Shown piece by piece: positions 12,605 through 21,610 of a DNA stretch of 64,000 bases. Every line of letters starts with the position of its first letter. Within the stretch, counting starts at the first letter, position 1. The notes under the pieces were generated by a model. It did no database searches and was not told where the DNA came from. It saw only the letters and a program-made list of their open reading frames with translations. This DNA comes from Allodiplogaster sudhausi (Eukaryota; Nematoda; Chromadorea; Rhabditida; Diplogasteridae), in assembly GCA_945643635.1 (NCBI GenBank), contig CALZFC010000279.1, positions 825,001 through 889,000 of the forward strand, given 5' to 3'. Both the position numbers and the translations under genes were made by a program.

Positions 12605-13072
12605 TGTCTCTCGGCATTGTACTGCTGATCAATCGAACGCGAATGCACTTGAAAGGCTGCATCCAACTTTCTCTCTCTCGCCTTCTTTCTCTCTCTCTCT
12701 TTCTCTCTATATTTCCATCGTTCTCTATGGGCGCCTCCCCTTTCATCTGGATATCTTCGTCAGCACGCACATTGCTAGGGCGGGTAGTGTGGTGGTAGCT
12801 GCCTGGGTGGTTGGTGCGCGGGGTGCGAGTTCGGGTCCGGTCGGAAGCACTCTCTCTCTCTCTCTCACTCTACTTTCAGGAACAACCAGCGACGACGACT
12901 CCATCATCACTACGGATTAAAGGTCAGCTAAATTATCGACTTTTGCGATCCTTATAAGGGATTTAGTCTATTTCACTGCTGTTTTGGCAACAGTACAGCC
13001 AAAACGCAGTGAAGTATGACGTTCGCAAGAGTAAGATAATTGGCTATCCCGATCCGTATGATGGTGGAGGTG
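10640..13072 (+). CDS. Unresolved gene with a KH-like segment (fragments)
   Basis: Several spliced, coding-like blocks lie on + directly after the THOC7-like stop. 10640-10756 reads GRMHVNQSHAAALIGGIGSK...STRANIK, which resembles the GxxG core of a KH RNA-binding domain, and continues at 11026-11072 (KLSGDGYSDSIKRLRTS). 11431-11562 is flanked by an AG and a GTATGT donor but is open in all three frames, so its frame is uncertain. 12880-12921 and 12990-13072 (YSQNAVKYDVRKSKIIGYPD) follow the same pattern. A last exon beyond the LINE (18516 to a TGA at 18551-18553) would join in phase, which would put the LINE in the final intron. The KH match is by eye to a short motif, and the GGIG loop is not the usual GKGG. 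The fragments may also be a 3' extension of the upstream gene. Confidence 0.35.
12474..12612. repeat. Compound (TC)n/(TCTG)n microsatellite
   Basis: Alternating CT dinucleotide and TCTG/TCTGTG tetranucleotide runs. They create overlapping open frames on both strands with no protein-like content. A further CT-rich patch lies at 12668-12710. Confidence 0.9.
12783..12845 (+). mobile_element. Candidate tRNA-derived SINE head (A and B boxes)
   Basis: GGTAGTGTGGTGGTAGC at 12783-12799 resembles a tRNA A box/D-arm. GAGTTCGGGTCC at 12827-12838 resembles a B box (GGTTCGANTCC). The spacing of about 44 nt is that of a tRNA gene. It does not fold into a complete tRNA by eye and is followed by a (CT)n tract, so a SINE head or tRNA pseudogene is more likely than a working tRNA. 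The 3' boundary is unknown. Confidence 0.4.
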
Positions 13073-13075
13073 CGT

Positions 13076-13076
<1 letters not shown>

Positions 13077-13109
<33 letters not shown>

Positions 13110-13171
13110 AGACAGACAGAGAACGAGGTACCGAAAAAAAAACATTTTAACTAGAACGCAGCGTGATAGAC

Positions 13172-13211
<40 letters not shown>
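13077..13211. repeat. Two (GA)n microsatellites
   Basis: GA runs lie at about 13077-13106 and 13173-13211, separated by non-repetitive sequence that contains an A-rich patch. Confidence 0.9.
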
Positions 13212-13378
13212 GGAGAGAATGTAGGAGAGGGTGTGTAAGAGGGTTAGCTAATTAGATATCGAAAAAGTTTGGTAATTAGCATCGAAACTTATCGGAGAAT
13301 ATAAGAAAACTGCTAAAATTCCATGAAAAATGGGTGCGCAAGCAGAAAGGGGCGGAGCCAACGCGGCTGCGCTGTGAT

Positions 13379-13470
13379 TGTTTGGTATGTCAAACAATTT
13401 CGTTGAAACAAATTGTTTGATATGCCAAACAATCGCGCATCAAACAATGATTGTTTGCTATATGGAACAG
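13379..13470. repeat. ATTGTTTG palindromic repeat, left of the LINE
   Basis: Two ATTGTTTG-N6-CAAACAAT palindromes (spacers GTATGT and ATATGC) and further single copies lie just upstream of the LINE 5' region. The same family occurs at 8178-8350 and at 18388-18425. Confidence 0.6.
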
Positions 13471-13766
13471 CATTGTTTTGGATCGGATCACACGCGCTCT
13501 GCTCTCACACGCGCTTTGCTCTCACACGCGCTCTGCTCTCGTGACACGCGCTCTGCTCTCGTGAGGAGAGGTTGCTCGCTCCTCTTCTCTCTAATTTCTC
13601 ACCTGCCGTGTGAATACTATTCTGGTTTGCTTTTGCTGTGCCTGTTCTCCCTTGCCACCATCGCTTGCTTTGTGTACCATGATACCGATTGAATTTGGTG
13701 CCTGAAGTGGTACACGATTACCATCTGAGAGAGCACTTGCTCTCAGGAAAATTGTCTCAAGAATAT

Positions 13767-13937
13767 CTGAGTGTGAATTCCTCAGAAAATAAAGGTGGAA
13801 GGACCTAAGGAGACGTACTAACTGAGTGTGAATCCCTCAGAAGATAAAGGTGGAAGGCCTAATTGTAAGGAGAAATTATAACTGAGTGTGAATCCCTCAG
13901 AAGATAAGGCGGAAGAGCCTAAGGAGAAGTTATAATT
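13767..13937 (+). repeat. Three tandem leader repeats with a conserved hairpin (LINE 5' UTR)
   Basis: Units of about 55-60 bp begin at 13767, 13822 and 13882. Each opens with CTGAG-TGTGAATYC-CTCAG, a 5-bp stem with a 9-nt loop, followed by AGAARATAARGYGGAAG and an AAGGAGAMG-like segment. A longer hairpin (CTGAGAG...CTCTCAG) lies just upstream at about 13725-13746. The array is in the untranslated leader, about 130 bp before the ORF1 ATG. Confidence 0.75.
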
Positions 13938-14027
13938 CAGACGGAAACAAGCCTCCCATCTGTTAGTTTGGTGGCTAGGCAGTCCCTTTCAACTAGCTTA
14001 TCTTTCTCATTTTCCGCTGACTCTAAG

Positions 14028-15269
14028 ATGTCTGAAGGGGAAACCCTTTTCCAGGCCTTTGCGTCGCTTTGCGAAGACCTTAAGTCTGCCTTTCAGTCTC
14101 AAGCTTCATCAATCTCCTCTTTATCCTCAAATGTCTTCGAATTGGTTGCTTCAAACAATGCACTTGTCGAGACAATCAATCGGCTCCTCTCCTCTTCTCT
14201 GTCTCAGTCCTCTCACTCTCTCCCTCACTCTTCGCAGTCTCTCTCTGTCTCTCAGCCTCTCTACTCTCGCGTTGCCGCGTCTCCCCCGCAGCCTGCTCTC
14301 GCGACCTCTCCTCCCTCTATTCAGCAGATCACTGCTGCTGTCTCGTCTGCCCTTTATGGGCGGCGTGACATGCTGGAGGAGAAGTCAAAGAGAGCAGTGC
14401 TAAAAGGGTTTCGTGAGAAGGAAAATGACACGGCAACAGATGCGAATGATATGAGAATTGTCTCTGAGACAATTCAAGCCTCTCAGCACGATCTCTTGAT
14501 CTCCTCTCTTCGGAGGGGGGAGATCTCCACTCACCGCCACGGGAAGACCGCTCCGAGGATCATCAAGATTGAGTTCCCCTCGAACTCGCTGCGAGAGTCC
14601 TTCCTCTCAATCGCCCGAGCCAAGAAGCATCCGGAAGTCGCCGCCAACCCCCACGCCTACTGGCGCCGCGACCTGACTCCTGAGCAGTTGGCACAGGAGA
14701 CTGCTGCCCGCAAGGAGGCCGGTCGGCGGAACGCGGAGTGTGGTGAGCTGCGGTTTGTTGTTAGGGATGAAAAAGTGGTTGAGCTTCGCTCACCACGTCC
14801 CCTTCCTCCTCGCTCTCTAGCTAACCAACAAAAAGCCGCCTCGAGCGGCCGTAGAGTTTCTGATCCTCTCTCTGCTTACAGAACTTTTGTGAACAGCAAC
14901 AGGAACAGGCCGGTATCCCTGGCAGCAGGCGCGAATTCTTCCCCCGAGCGTTCTCTCGCGAACGCTCCGCCGTCTACCCCCGCTGTGCGTGGTCGACGCG
15001 GGAAGAAGCCTATTTCGCACAAGGCGCTCGCGAGGAAGCTGGCCTCGCTCTCTGCCGCGAGTATTTCCAGTGGACAGCGTCTTCGGAAGCGGACGCTCGA
15101 GACGCACCTTGAGGATGACGAGGACGAGGAAGCAGCTAAGCGAGCCGACAACAAGTCGACTCCACACTCCTCTCCTCTGGCGACGGATCAGTCAGCTGTC
15201 CCCTCAGTCCTTCTCTCCTCTGTCGCCCCATCTACGCCCACTGCGCCTCTCCTTAATTCCTCTGGCTAG
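14028..15269 (+). CDS. LINE ORF1 protein
   Basis: This is a 413-residue protein from ATG 14028. The frame is open from 13968 but has no earlier ATG, so I chose MSEGETLFQAFASLCEDLK as the start. The N-terminal third is rich in Ser with heptad-like leucines. The middle (around residues 115-255) has RIIKIEFPSNSLRESFLSIA, then a DLTPEQLAQETAARKE stretch and a GELRFVVRDEKVVEL end. This is the pattern of the RRM/C-terminal RNA-binding region of LINE ORF1 proteins, where an arginine-rich region and DLT-x-x-Q precede the last strand. The C-terminal third is basic and Ser/Pro-rich with an acidic EDDEDEEAAKR patch. No CCHC knuckle is present. Expected role: RNA binding and chaperoning in the LINE ribonucleoprotein. 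Confidence 0.75.
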   Translation: MSEGETLFQAFASLCEDLKSAFQSQASSISSLSSNVFELVASNNALVETINRLLSSSLSQSSHSLPHSSQSLSVSQPLYSRVAASPPQPALATSPPSIQQITAAVSSALYGRRDMLEEKSKRAVLKGFREKENDTATDANDMRIVSETIQASQHDLLISSLRRGEISTHRHGKTAPRIIKIEFPSNSLRESFLSIARAKKHPEVAANPHAYWRRDLTPEQLAQETAARKEAGRRNAECGELRFVVRDEKVVELRSPRPLPPRSLANQQKAASSGRRVSDPLSAYRTFVNSNRNRPVSLAAGANSSPERSLANAPPSTPAVRGRRGKKPISHKALARKLASLSAASISSGQRLRKRTLETHLEDDEDEEAAKRADNKSTPHSSPLATDQSAVPSVLLSSVAPSTPTAPLLNSSG

Positions 15270-15371
15270 GTCGCATCTCTTCGGGATCGCGCCTCTTCCT
15301 CACTCTCTCCCTCCATTATCTTAACAAGCTCCTGCGCAGATCCGTGTTTATCATCATCACCAGATCATTGA

Positions 15372-18158
15372 TATGATGACAATTCTCTCCTAAGTCTTTA
15401 TCTCGTTAATTTTCGCTCTCTTGCAAATAAGCTTGATATTCTCAACTTATTATTGACCAGCCACGCTATAGACTTTCTTGCCATCACAGAAACGTGGGGT
15501 AGCCCTGACCGGTTCTCTGACGCCTCCCTCTCTCTCAATGGGTTGTACACTGTCTACCGGACTGATAGGATTTCTGAATCCCCTGGTGGGGGTGTTGCAC
15601 TTTTATTAAACACGCGCTTCTCATCCTCCATACTTTACTCGCACTCTTTCTCTATTTACTGCCAATTTCTGTCCATTCGAATTGAGACCAGCAAAAATAT
15701 CTTTATAATCTCAGTTATATATCGCAGTCCTTCCTGCTCTGAAGATGATTTTAGTAAATGCCTGTCATCTATTTATGATCTTCTCTCGGAACACGCATGC
15801 CCTCACTTCATATGCGGCGACTTTAACTGCAGAGAAATTGATTGGAATGACCTAGTTGTCTGTCCTCCTTCCAACTCCTCCAGCGCTCTTCTCTCGTTCT
15901 CTATCTCTGCCTGTTTATCTCAGCTTGTTCGCTCCCCTACTAGACTTGATAGCACTTTGGATCTTATTTTTGCAACAAACCATGAAATAGTAAAGGGCTG
16001 TACTGTCCTCCCTCCTCTTCCGTCTCTCGACCATTGTATGGCTGTCTGCCGAATTTCTCTTTGTCGCCCTCCAGTCAAAAAACATTCATATCCCGACTAT
16101 AGAAACGCTGATTTCAACGCAGCTAATTCCCTTCTTCTATCTGTGGATTGGTCATCTCTTCTTAACCCTCATACCAATATTGACACTCTGTATGATCTTT
16201 TTGCCACTATCATAAGAAGCATAATTGACTCTACTGTTCCTGTACGAACTGTCAGCCCTCAGCTCTCCCGCTATCCTAGAAACATTCTTCGTCTTCTTCG
16301 TGCCACTAGAAGGCTTTATCAGAAACGCCACATCTACGGTCTTGCTGCATTCCATGCCAAATCAACCAAACTCCGCCGTGCTTTCCGTAAGCTTGAACGT
16401 TCTAAGGAAAAGAAAATGACTCTCTCGCGAAATCCTAAAAAATTCTTTTCTTTCATAAACAGCCGTCTCAAAGAGAAACCTAGTATCCCTTCTCTTATCA
16501 CAACTACTGGCGCAACATTTTCTAGCAGTGATGCAAAAACCGAGCTCTTTGCAAGCCAATTTGCCAACTCTTTTAAAAATGTCCCTTCTTCGCCGCCTCC
16601 TCTCTTTCCATCACGCACTACTGCCACTCTAGACTATCTCGATCTTTCCGCAGCTCGCATCTCTTCATTTCTTCGAAAGCTCCCGTTCAGGAACTCTACC
16701 AATCCTGACCGTATACCTTATGCATTTCTTAAAGGCACCGCAGACGCGATGGCCATTCCATTGTCGATTATCTTTAACAAGGCACTTATCTATGGTTCCT
16801 GCCCCAGTGCATGGAAGACTGCTCTTATTCGCCCTCTATTTAAAAAGAAAGGCAACCCCAGTGACTCCAACAATTACCGACTGATTTCTCTGACCTCAGC
16901 AATTTCTAAAGTATTTGAAAAGATAATTTGTGAAGACATTACCTCCCATCTTAAATCAAACCGTCTTTTATCATCCTTCCAACATGGCTTCCGTGCTAAG
17001 CGATCGTGTAGCTCTGCGCTCTTTGTCTCACTTTTCGACTGGTACAAAGCAGTCAACTTATCATCATTTGTCTCTGTAGTATTCATTGATCTGACTAAGG
17101 CTTTCGATAGTGTTCCTATTAGTTTTCTACTACATAAACTTGCAGCTTACGGAATATCCGGCTGCCTTCTTCGGTTCATTGGCTCTTTTCTTTCTGGCCG
17201 TTCTCTTCAAGTTACTATCGAAGATTCTAGATCCACATTTTATCCTGTGCTCTCAGGTGTACCTCAGGGGTCCGTCATAGCTGCACTACTTTTCCTCATC
17301 TACATAAATGATCTACCAGATTGTCTGCCCCCTGGCGCCTCGTGCACTCTCTATGCTGATGATGCGAAATTGTATACTATTAATGATACAACCCTCCTCC
17401 AAATTGCGCTTGACAACATACAAGACTGGACTAACCGCTGGGGCCTCACAATATCGGTTAGCAAGACTCAGTTTATGAGCATAGGTCAAAATCACCCTAC
17501 TTTCTGTCCTCTTCTAAATGGCCAGCCACTCTCCATTGCCCACCACTTCTGTGATCTCGGTGTTACCATCTCTAATGACCTTTCTTTTACTGAACATATC
17601 AGAATCATTTGCAATAAAGCGCGCGCTCGAGCTCTTCTGATTCTGCGGAACTTCCGCTCCCATAATCCGGCCCTACTTATGCGTCTCTTCACTATTTATG
17701 TACGGCCCATCCTTGAATATGCTAGTGAAATTTGGAACCCTCATAAGGAACTTTCTGCCTCCTCGCACAACCACTTAGAAAATATCCAACGTTTATTTAC
17801 GCGTCTCGTCTTTAGAAGAATTGGCAAACAGCTTTCTTACTCGGCCCGTCTCTCTACTCTCTCTTGTCACACTCTCGCATCCCGAAGACATTTTATAGAT
17901 CTTATGTTTACTTATAAAATATTTGCAAACCTCATCGAAATAGACCCCAGGCAACTCTTTAGTCTTCTCCCTAATACAGTCACTAGAGGCCATCGGTTAA
18001 AGATTACTCATTTCCTATGTAGAAATAAAAGCTTCAAGTATTTTTTGTCGAATAGAGTAGTTAATGATTGGAATAAACTGCCTAATGAGATATTTATCAG
18101 TGCATCTCTAGCTCGCTCATTTATATCTTCCATAAGCCTCTCACACTTGCTTAAATAG
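15372..18158 (+). CDS. LINE ORF2: AP endonuclease and reverse transcriptase
   Basis: This protein nicks target DNA and primes reverse transcription there. Endonuclease motifs run in order: VNFRSLANKLDIL, FLAITETWG, GGVALLLN, VIYRSPS, FICGDFNCREIDWND and SLDHCMAV. RT motifs follow: LFKKKGNPSDSNNYRLISL, QHGFRAKRSCSSAL, VFIDLTKAFDSVP, SGVPQGSV, YADDAKLY, and a thumb-like region beyond. The frame is open from the codon after a TGA at 15369-15371. No in-frame ATG precedes the endonuclease motifs, so initiation must be at a non-AUG codon, by reinitiation or by frameshifting after ORF1, whose stop is about 100 bp upstream. The conserved endonuclease N-terminus lies upstream of the first near-start codon (TTG 15453), so I extended the call to 15372. 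The frame is intact to the TAG at 18156-18158. Confidence 0.85.
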   Translation, partial: YDDNSLLSLYLVNFRSLANKLDILNLLLTSHAIDFLAITETWGSPDRFSDASLSLNGLYTVYRTDRISESPGGGVALLLNTRFSSSILYSHSFSIYCQFLSIRIETSKNIFIISVIYRSPSCSEDDFSKCLSSIYDLLSEHACPHFICGDFNCREIDWNDLVVCPPSNSSSALLSFSISACLSQLVRSPTRLDSTLDLIFATNHEIVKGCTVLPPLPSLDHCMAVCRISLCRPPVKKHSYPDYRNADFNAANSLLLSVDWSSLLNPHTNIDTLYDLFATIIRSIIDSTVPVRTVSPQLSRYPRNILRLLRATRRLYQKRHIYGLAAFHAKSTKLRRAFRKLERSKEKKMTLSRNPKKFFSFINSRLKEKPSIPSLITTTGATFSSSDAKTELFASQFANSFKNVPSSPPPLFPSRTTATLDYLDLSAARISSFLRKLPFRNSTNPDRIPYAFLKGTADAMAIPLSIIFNKALIYGSCPSAWKTALIRPLFKKKGNPSDSNNYRLISLTSAISKVFEKIICEDITSHLKSNRLLSSFQHGFRAKRSCSSALFVSLFDWYKAVNLSSFVSVVFIDLTKAFDSVPISFLLHKLAAYGISGCLLRFIGSFLSGRSLQVTIEDSRSTFYPVLSGVPQGSVIAALLFLIYINDLPDCLPPGASCTLYADDAKLYTINDTTLLQIALDNIQDWTNRWGLTISVSKTQFMSIGQNHPTFCPLLNGQPLSIAHHFCDLGVTISNDLSFTEHIRIICNKARARALLILRNFRSHNPALLMRLFTIYVRPILEYASEIWNPHKELSASSHNHLENIQRLFTRLVFRRIGKQLSYSARLSTLSCHTLASRRHFIDLMFTYKIFANLIEIDPRQLFSLLPNTVTRGHRLKITHFLCRNKSFKYFLSNRVVNDWNKLPNEIFISASLARSFISSISLSHLLK

Positions 18159-18361
18159 TATTGGTCCCCACAACCTCTTCGTTTTAGTTTTAGTTTTCCC
18201 TCTTAATGTTCATTTGTTGATTTAACTGTTTTGTTTTCCTTTAATGTAGGCATGCCTCGAAGCAGCCAATTACGTCAGCTATTGAAATCTATATATTTAC
18301 ATATTAATTAATCTCATATCTATATTCTCATGTCCTCATTCTTTAAAAATGCTGATAAACC

Positions 18362-18380
18362 TGAATGAATGAATGAATGA
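18362..18380 (+). repeat. (TGAA)n 3' tail of the LINE
   Basis: Nearly five TGAA units end the element. The ATTGTTTG-bearing flank resumes within 15 bp. Confidence 0.8.
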
Positions 18381-18387
18381 TAAGGAA

Positions 18388-18425
18388 CAAATTGTTTGTA
18401 TGAAATTGTTTGATATATCAAACAA
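18388..18425. repeat. ATTGTTTG palindromic repeat, right of the LINE
   Basis: It contains AAATTGTTTGTATG and AATTGTTTG-ATATAT-CAAACAA, the same palindrome family as at 13379-13470 and 8178-8350. Confidence 0.6.
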
Positions 18426-18863
18426 CGTTTTTTGTGTGTTGAACTAGAGAAAACAACAGATCTAGTTGAGATTAAACGTGTAACCAACCATTGATGAAAA
18501 TTTCTTGTCTTTCAGGGATATTTCGCTTTCAAAGTGAAACAGAGACTTCATGAGTTGCATTTTTATGATGCTTTTAATAGTAATCAAGCTAGAATAAATT
18601 AATTATTCCGAAGAACATTTAAAGTTTGGGCGAAAAAAAATTAACTTTTTTAAAAGACAAATACCTACCATCTATATCTATGTATTCCCTACATACAAGT
18701 ACGCATTTGAACTCGAATCTGAATTTCTTGTAAGAGATTTCCGATTGCAGCGACCCATTCTCATGCGAGTTCCTTTTTCAGATTGTTTAATTGGGTGAAC
18801 ACATTTACAATACAGTGACATGAGAACACAAAGTACATCGTCTCACTCATACTCACAGAACAC

Positions 18864-19585
18864 TCATATTACGCCGCACGCCGGCCGATAGCGCCCTACA
18901 ATTGGCGGGTTCAGCCGCCGCCACGTCATGCCGTCGTGGACAGCGAAGACGACGTTCCTTGTCTCTGCCCACTCGAGCAGAGAGAAGAGTGCGAGAGACG
19001 CGGCGCATGCGTACTCTGCTAACGCTGTCGATGTCGTCACTGGTAATGTCTTTATTCTGCTTATGTATTTTTTTTTATACTTGCTTATTTGTTTTTGCAT
19101 TAGTTGCCTCTCAATAGCACTCCATTATTTCCTCTCATCAGACCTTTCACATAATAAAGATACCATGAAAAGTAAGAGAACATTTTATGGTTGTCGTCAA
19201 GTGCTCGAGCTATGCAATATTTCGTATGTGCATATTTATATTCTGACCGTAGGCGTGACATGGTTTGAGTAGAGTGACGTCATAGGCGGATCGCTGATTC
19301 CCACGCAAGACAACGGCAGCTGAGCCGGCAAAGATGCACGAGCACGCAAGGCGAGTGAGAACCAGACTGCGACGGAGAGAGGACTTCTAGAAACAGGTGA
19401 TAGAAGGAGGGGAGAGAGAACAGAGATGATTGAGAGAGTGTGAACGGAAATAAAGAGAGACGAGAGGGGCAGATAGAGAGAGAGAGAGAGAGAAAGAGAG
19501 AAAGAACAGAGAAGCGAAAGAATCAGAGAGCTTTCTATTCGCATTCTCTTGGCTAATCTAGTCAAGAGAATGTGAACGGCAAGAA

Positions 19586-19624
<39 letters not shown>

Positions 19625-21610
19625 GTGTGTGGCACTGAAACGCCCTAGTTCTTGGAATGAGATGCCTACATACTTCCTTATCAGCAGCAGATGATTGGGC
19701 GAATGCCGTCGTGTAGAGAAGCATATGCACAGCGGTGAGTGCGGCGAAGGAGTGCACTGTCAACCAGACGAGATATCTAGCTGAGAACGGCCATATTACA
19801 CGGGCATTCTCGCGAACGAAATCATTTTTACATAGCTTTCAATTAGCGAATTTTACATTAAATGAGCCAAAAACAATCTTGAATGCCCTTCCCATCACAA
19901 GAACGAGAGAGCGTGCTATTCAGAGAGACGCGACTACGCTGGTCAGGAAAATAAATAGACTGTGGTTGAGTTTTTTTTTCTTTACGTCACTTTTTCTGAT
20001 ATAAGAAAAAAATGTTGTAAAAAAATTTTAAACAAGTAAACAATTTTAAAGACCCGAATAAATAAATTAACGAAGATAATTGTATAGAAAGGAAGAAAAA
20101 GAAAGTAATCACGAGGCGTACAGTCAAAGTCAAAGTGAAGCATGGTGAGAAAGGCGCCGGCGAGAAGATGAGCGGCGTGCACGTGCGGGGCAAGCAGCTG
20201 CGCTCCCTCCACCAGCAACGCCACTCCGCTCACTTCCGTCTAGACAGGGCCATACAATGTATTCGAGAAGTTCTCACTGCATCATGGAACAGAGAAAGAT
20301 AGTTGCATAAACTCCCATAACCAATTCTATTTGAACAAATCAAGGAAATAGATGGATTGAATCATACCTTGCCTGCGTTGTATGCGACGGAGGCTGCCGC
20401 AATGGCGCGTTCGCAGAGGGCACGCGTAATCAGAGGCCGCACTAGGAATGCAGCCAGGAACACCGTCCGAATCAGGACCTAAAATCTTTTTTCTTTTACC
20501 ATTGAGATTTTAGAATAATTGTACGAATATAATGAAACTTAAAAAATAAAATTATAGAGTAAGTATGTGCTAATGAATATTCAATTTGGTAGACCTGTGC
20601 ATTTGCGTGGAAGTCGAGCAACCGGAGCAGCGAGGGCAGAGTGTCCGGGTCAGGCGCTACAATCTGCGGTGAGCGTAGAACTTTTGACGAAGATCCACTT
20701 TCACGAAATATACAGAAGTATAGAACGTTTACTACGCGGCTTATGCTTAGAATTATGGCAAACTGTAAATAAACTGAGCTAATTTAAAAATTATAAATTG
20801 ACAAAAATATATTATCTACATACATTCATGTTGCATGTAGCTAAAAGACAAGAATCTCAATTGTTAAAGAAAATCAGTCTTCCAACCTCGCACTGCGTGT
20901 AGATGCCCGCGTTAACACCGAAGTTGATGTCGAGATGGCGTCTGGGCTTTGAGAGAAGGCTCTTGTGTAGAATATGACTCTCGTTATACTGAGCTTCCAG
21001 CACCGTTTTGACGCCGAGCTTCTTCACTGTTATATTATGCTCCTGCAATCACAATATTCAAGCATATTAAAACATTGCATTAAAGTATTTTTTTTAACGA
21101 TTTCTTTCGAACGAGTCGGTTTTAAGAACTGTTGCTTGTGTGTAGATCTCTGTAATGACGGTACATGTTGCAAAAGCGATAAGTAAGAAGAATGAGGCAT
21201 GAATACCTTGTTAAGGTCAATATACCACTCCGTGAGGTCCTCCCACTCGGTGACTTCCACGTCTTTGACTAAGCACTCGAGTAGCGCAAGGGCGCAGCAC
21301 ACGAACGTCGTCAGCACGCAGAAGCGCGTGAGTGTGCGACAGCGTACACTAAAGAGTTGCGTCGGCCGTTGCGAGTCATGAATATGAAGAAGCTGCTGAC
21401 GCGCTTTCGGTGAGGGAGAGCACGATCGATGCCTGGTTAAGTGAAATATTATGACTATGGACCGAAAAAATATATAAATGTTTTATAGCATACATATGTT
21501 GATTAAAATTATCTACATATAATTTGAGATAAATACCGCAATTTCTCTTGGCTGGTGCACGGAGTGCATGCAGACGGAAATGGCCACTGCTGATGTTGGT
21601 GGAGATGCAT
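18864..21610 (-). CDS. Polytopic membrane protein, possibly Frag1/DRAM/Sfk1-like
   Basis: The first exon starts at ATG 21610 (MHLHQHQQWPFPSAC, His/Gln-rich) and joins in phase to 21435-21200, which contains a first hydrophobic segment (LTTFVCCALALLECLV). Later exons are 21040-20885 (QEHNITVKKLGVKTVLEAQY), about 20680-20597, 20480-20370 (VLIRTVFLAAFLVRPLITRA), 20240-20115 (VHAAHLLAGAFLTMLHF), 19790-19680 (YLVWLTVHSFAALTAVHMLL) and 19040-18864 (ALAEYACAASLALFSLLEWA), ending at TGA 18866-18864. About five or six membrane segments are separated by short loops, and a larger hydrophilic loop with N-glycosylation sequons (NIT, NES) follows the first. The order of segments and the EY...F pattern near the end are reminiscent of the Frag1/DRAM/Sfk1 family, but this is weak and made by eye. 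The cellular location and function are not established. Confidence 0.5.
19456..19620. repeat. (GA)n-rich intronic microsatellites
   Basis: GA runs at about 19475-19500 and 19589-19620 lie within the last long intron of the membrane protein gene (on its opposite strand). Confidence 0.85.

Larger units (their letters stand above)
13484..18380 (+). mobile_element. Intact non-LTR retrotransposon (L2/CR1-like LINE)
   Basis: The element has a 5' UTR, ORF1 with an RRM-like C-terminal region, ORF2 with AP-type endonuclease and reverse transcriptase, and a short 3' UTR ending in a (TGAA)n tail at 18362-18380, a tail type seen in L2-like LINEs. The 5' end is estimated. At 13487-13563 there are four tandem copies of an ACACGCGCTCTGCTCTC-like unit, and the element may begin there or slightly upstream. 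Both ORFs are uninterrupted, so the copy is recent or still active. It is bracketed by ATTGTTTG-repeat sequence and may lie in the last intron of the upstream gene. The clade assignment is inference and needs an RT tree. Confidence 0.85.

Noticed and set aside
12425..12920. Open frames of SLSLSL or RERERE in the CT/GA tract
   Set aside because: Microsatellite artefacts.
14817..15167. Long - strand open frames opposite LINE ORF1
   Set aside because: Arg/Ser-rich antisense shadows of a GC-rich coding region.
13463..18392. GGAACA near both ends of the LINE as a target-site duplication
   Set aside because: Only six bases, and the 5' end of the element is not fixed, so the match may be chance.
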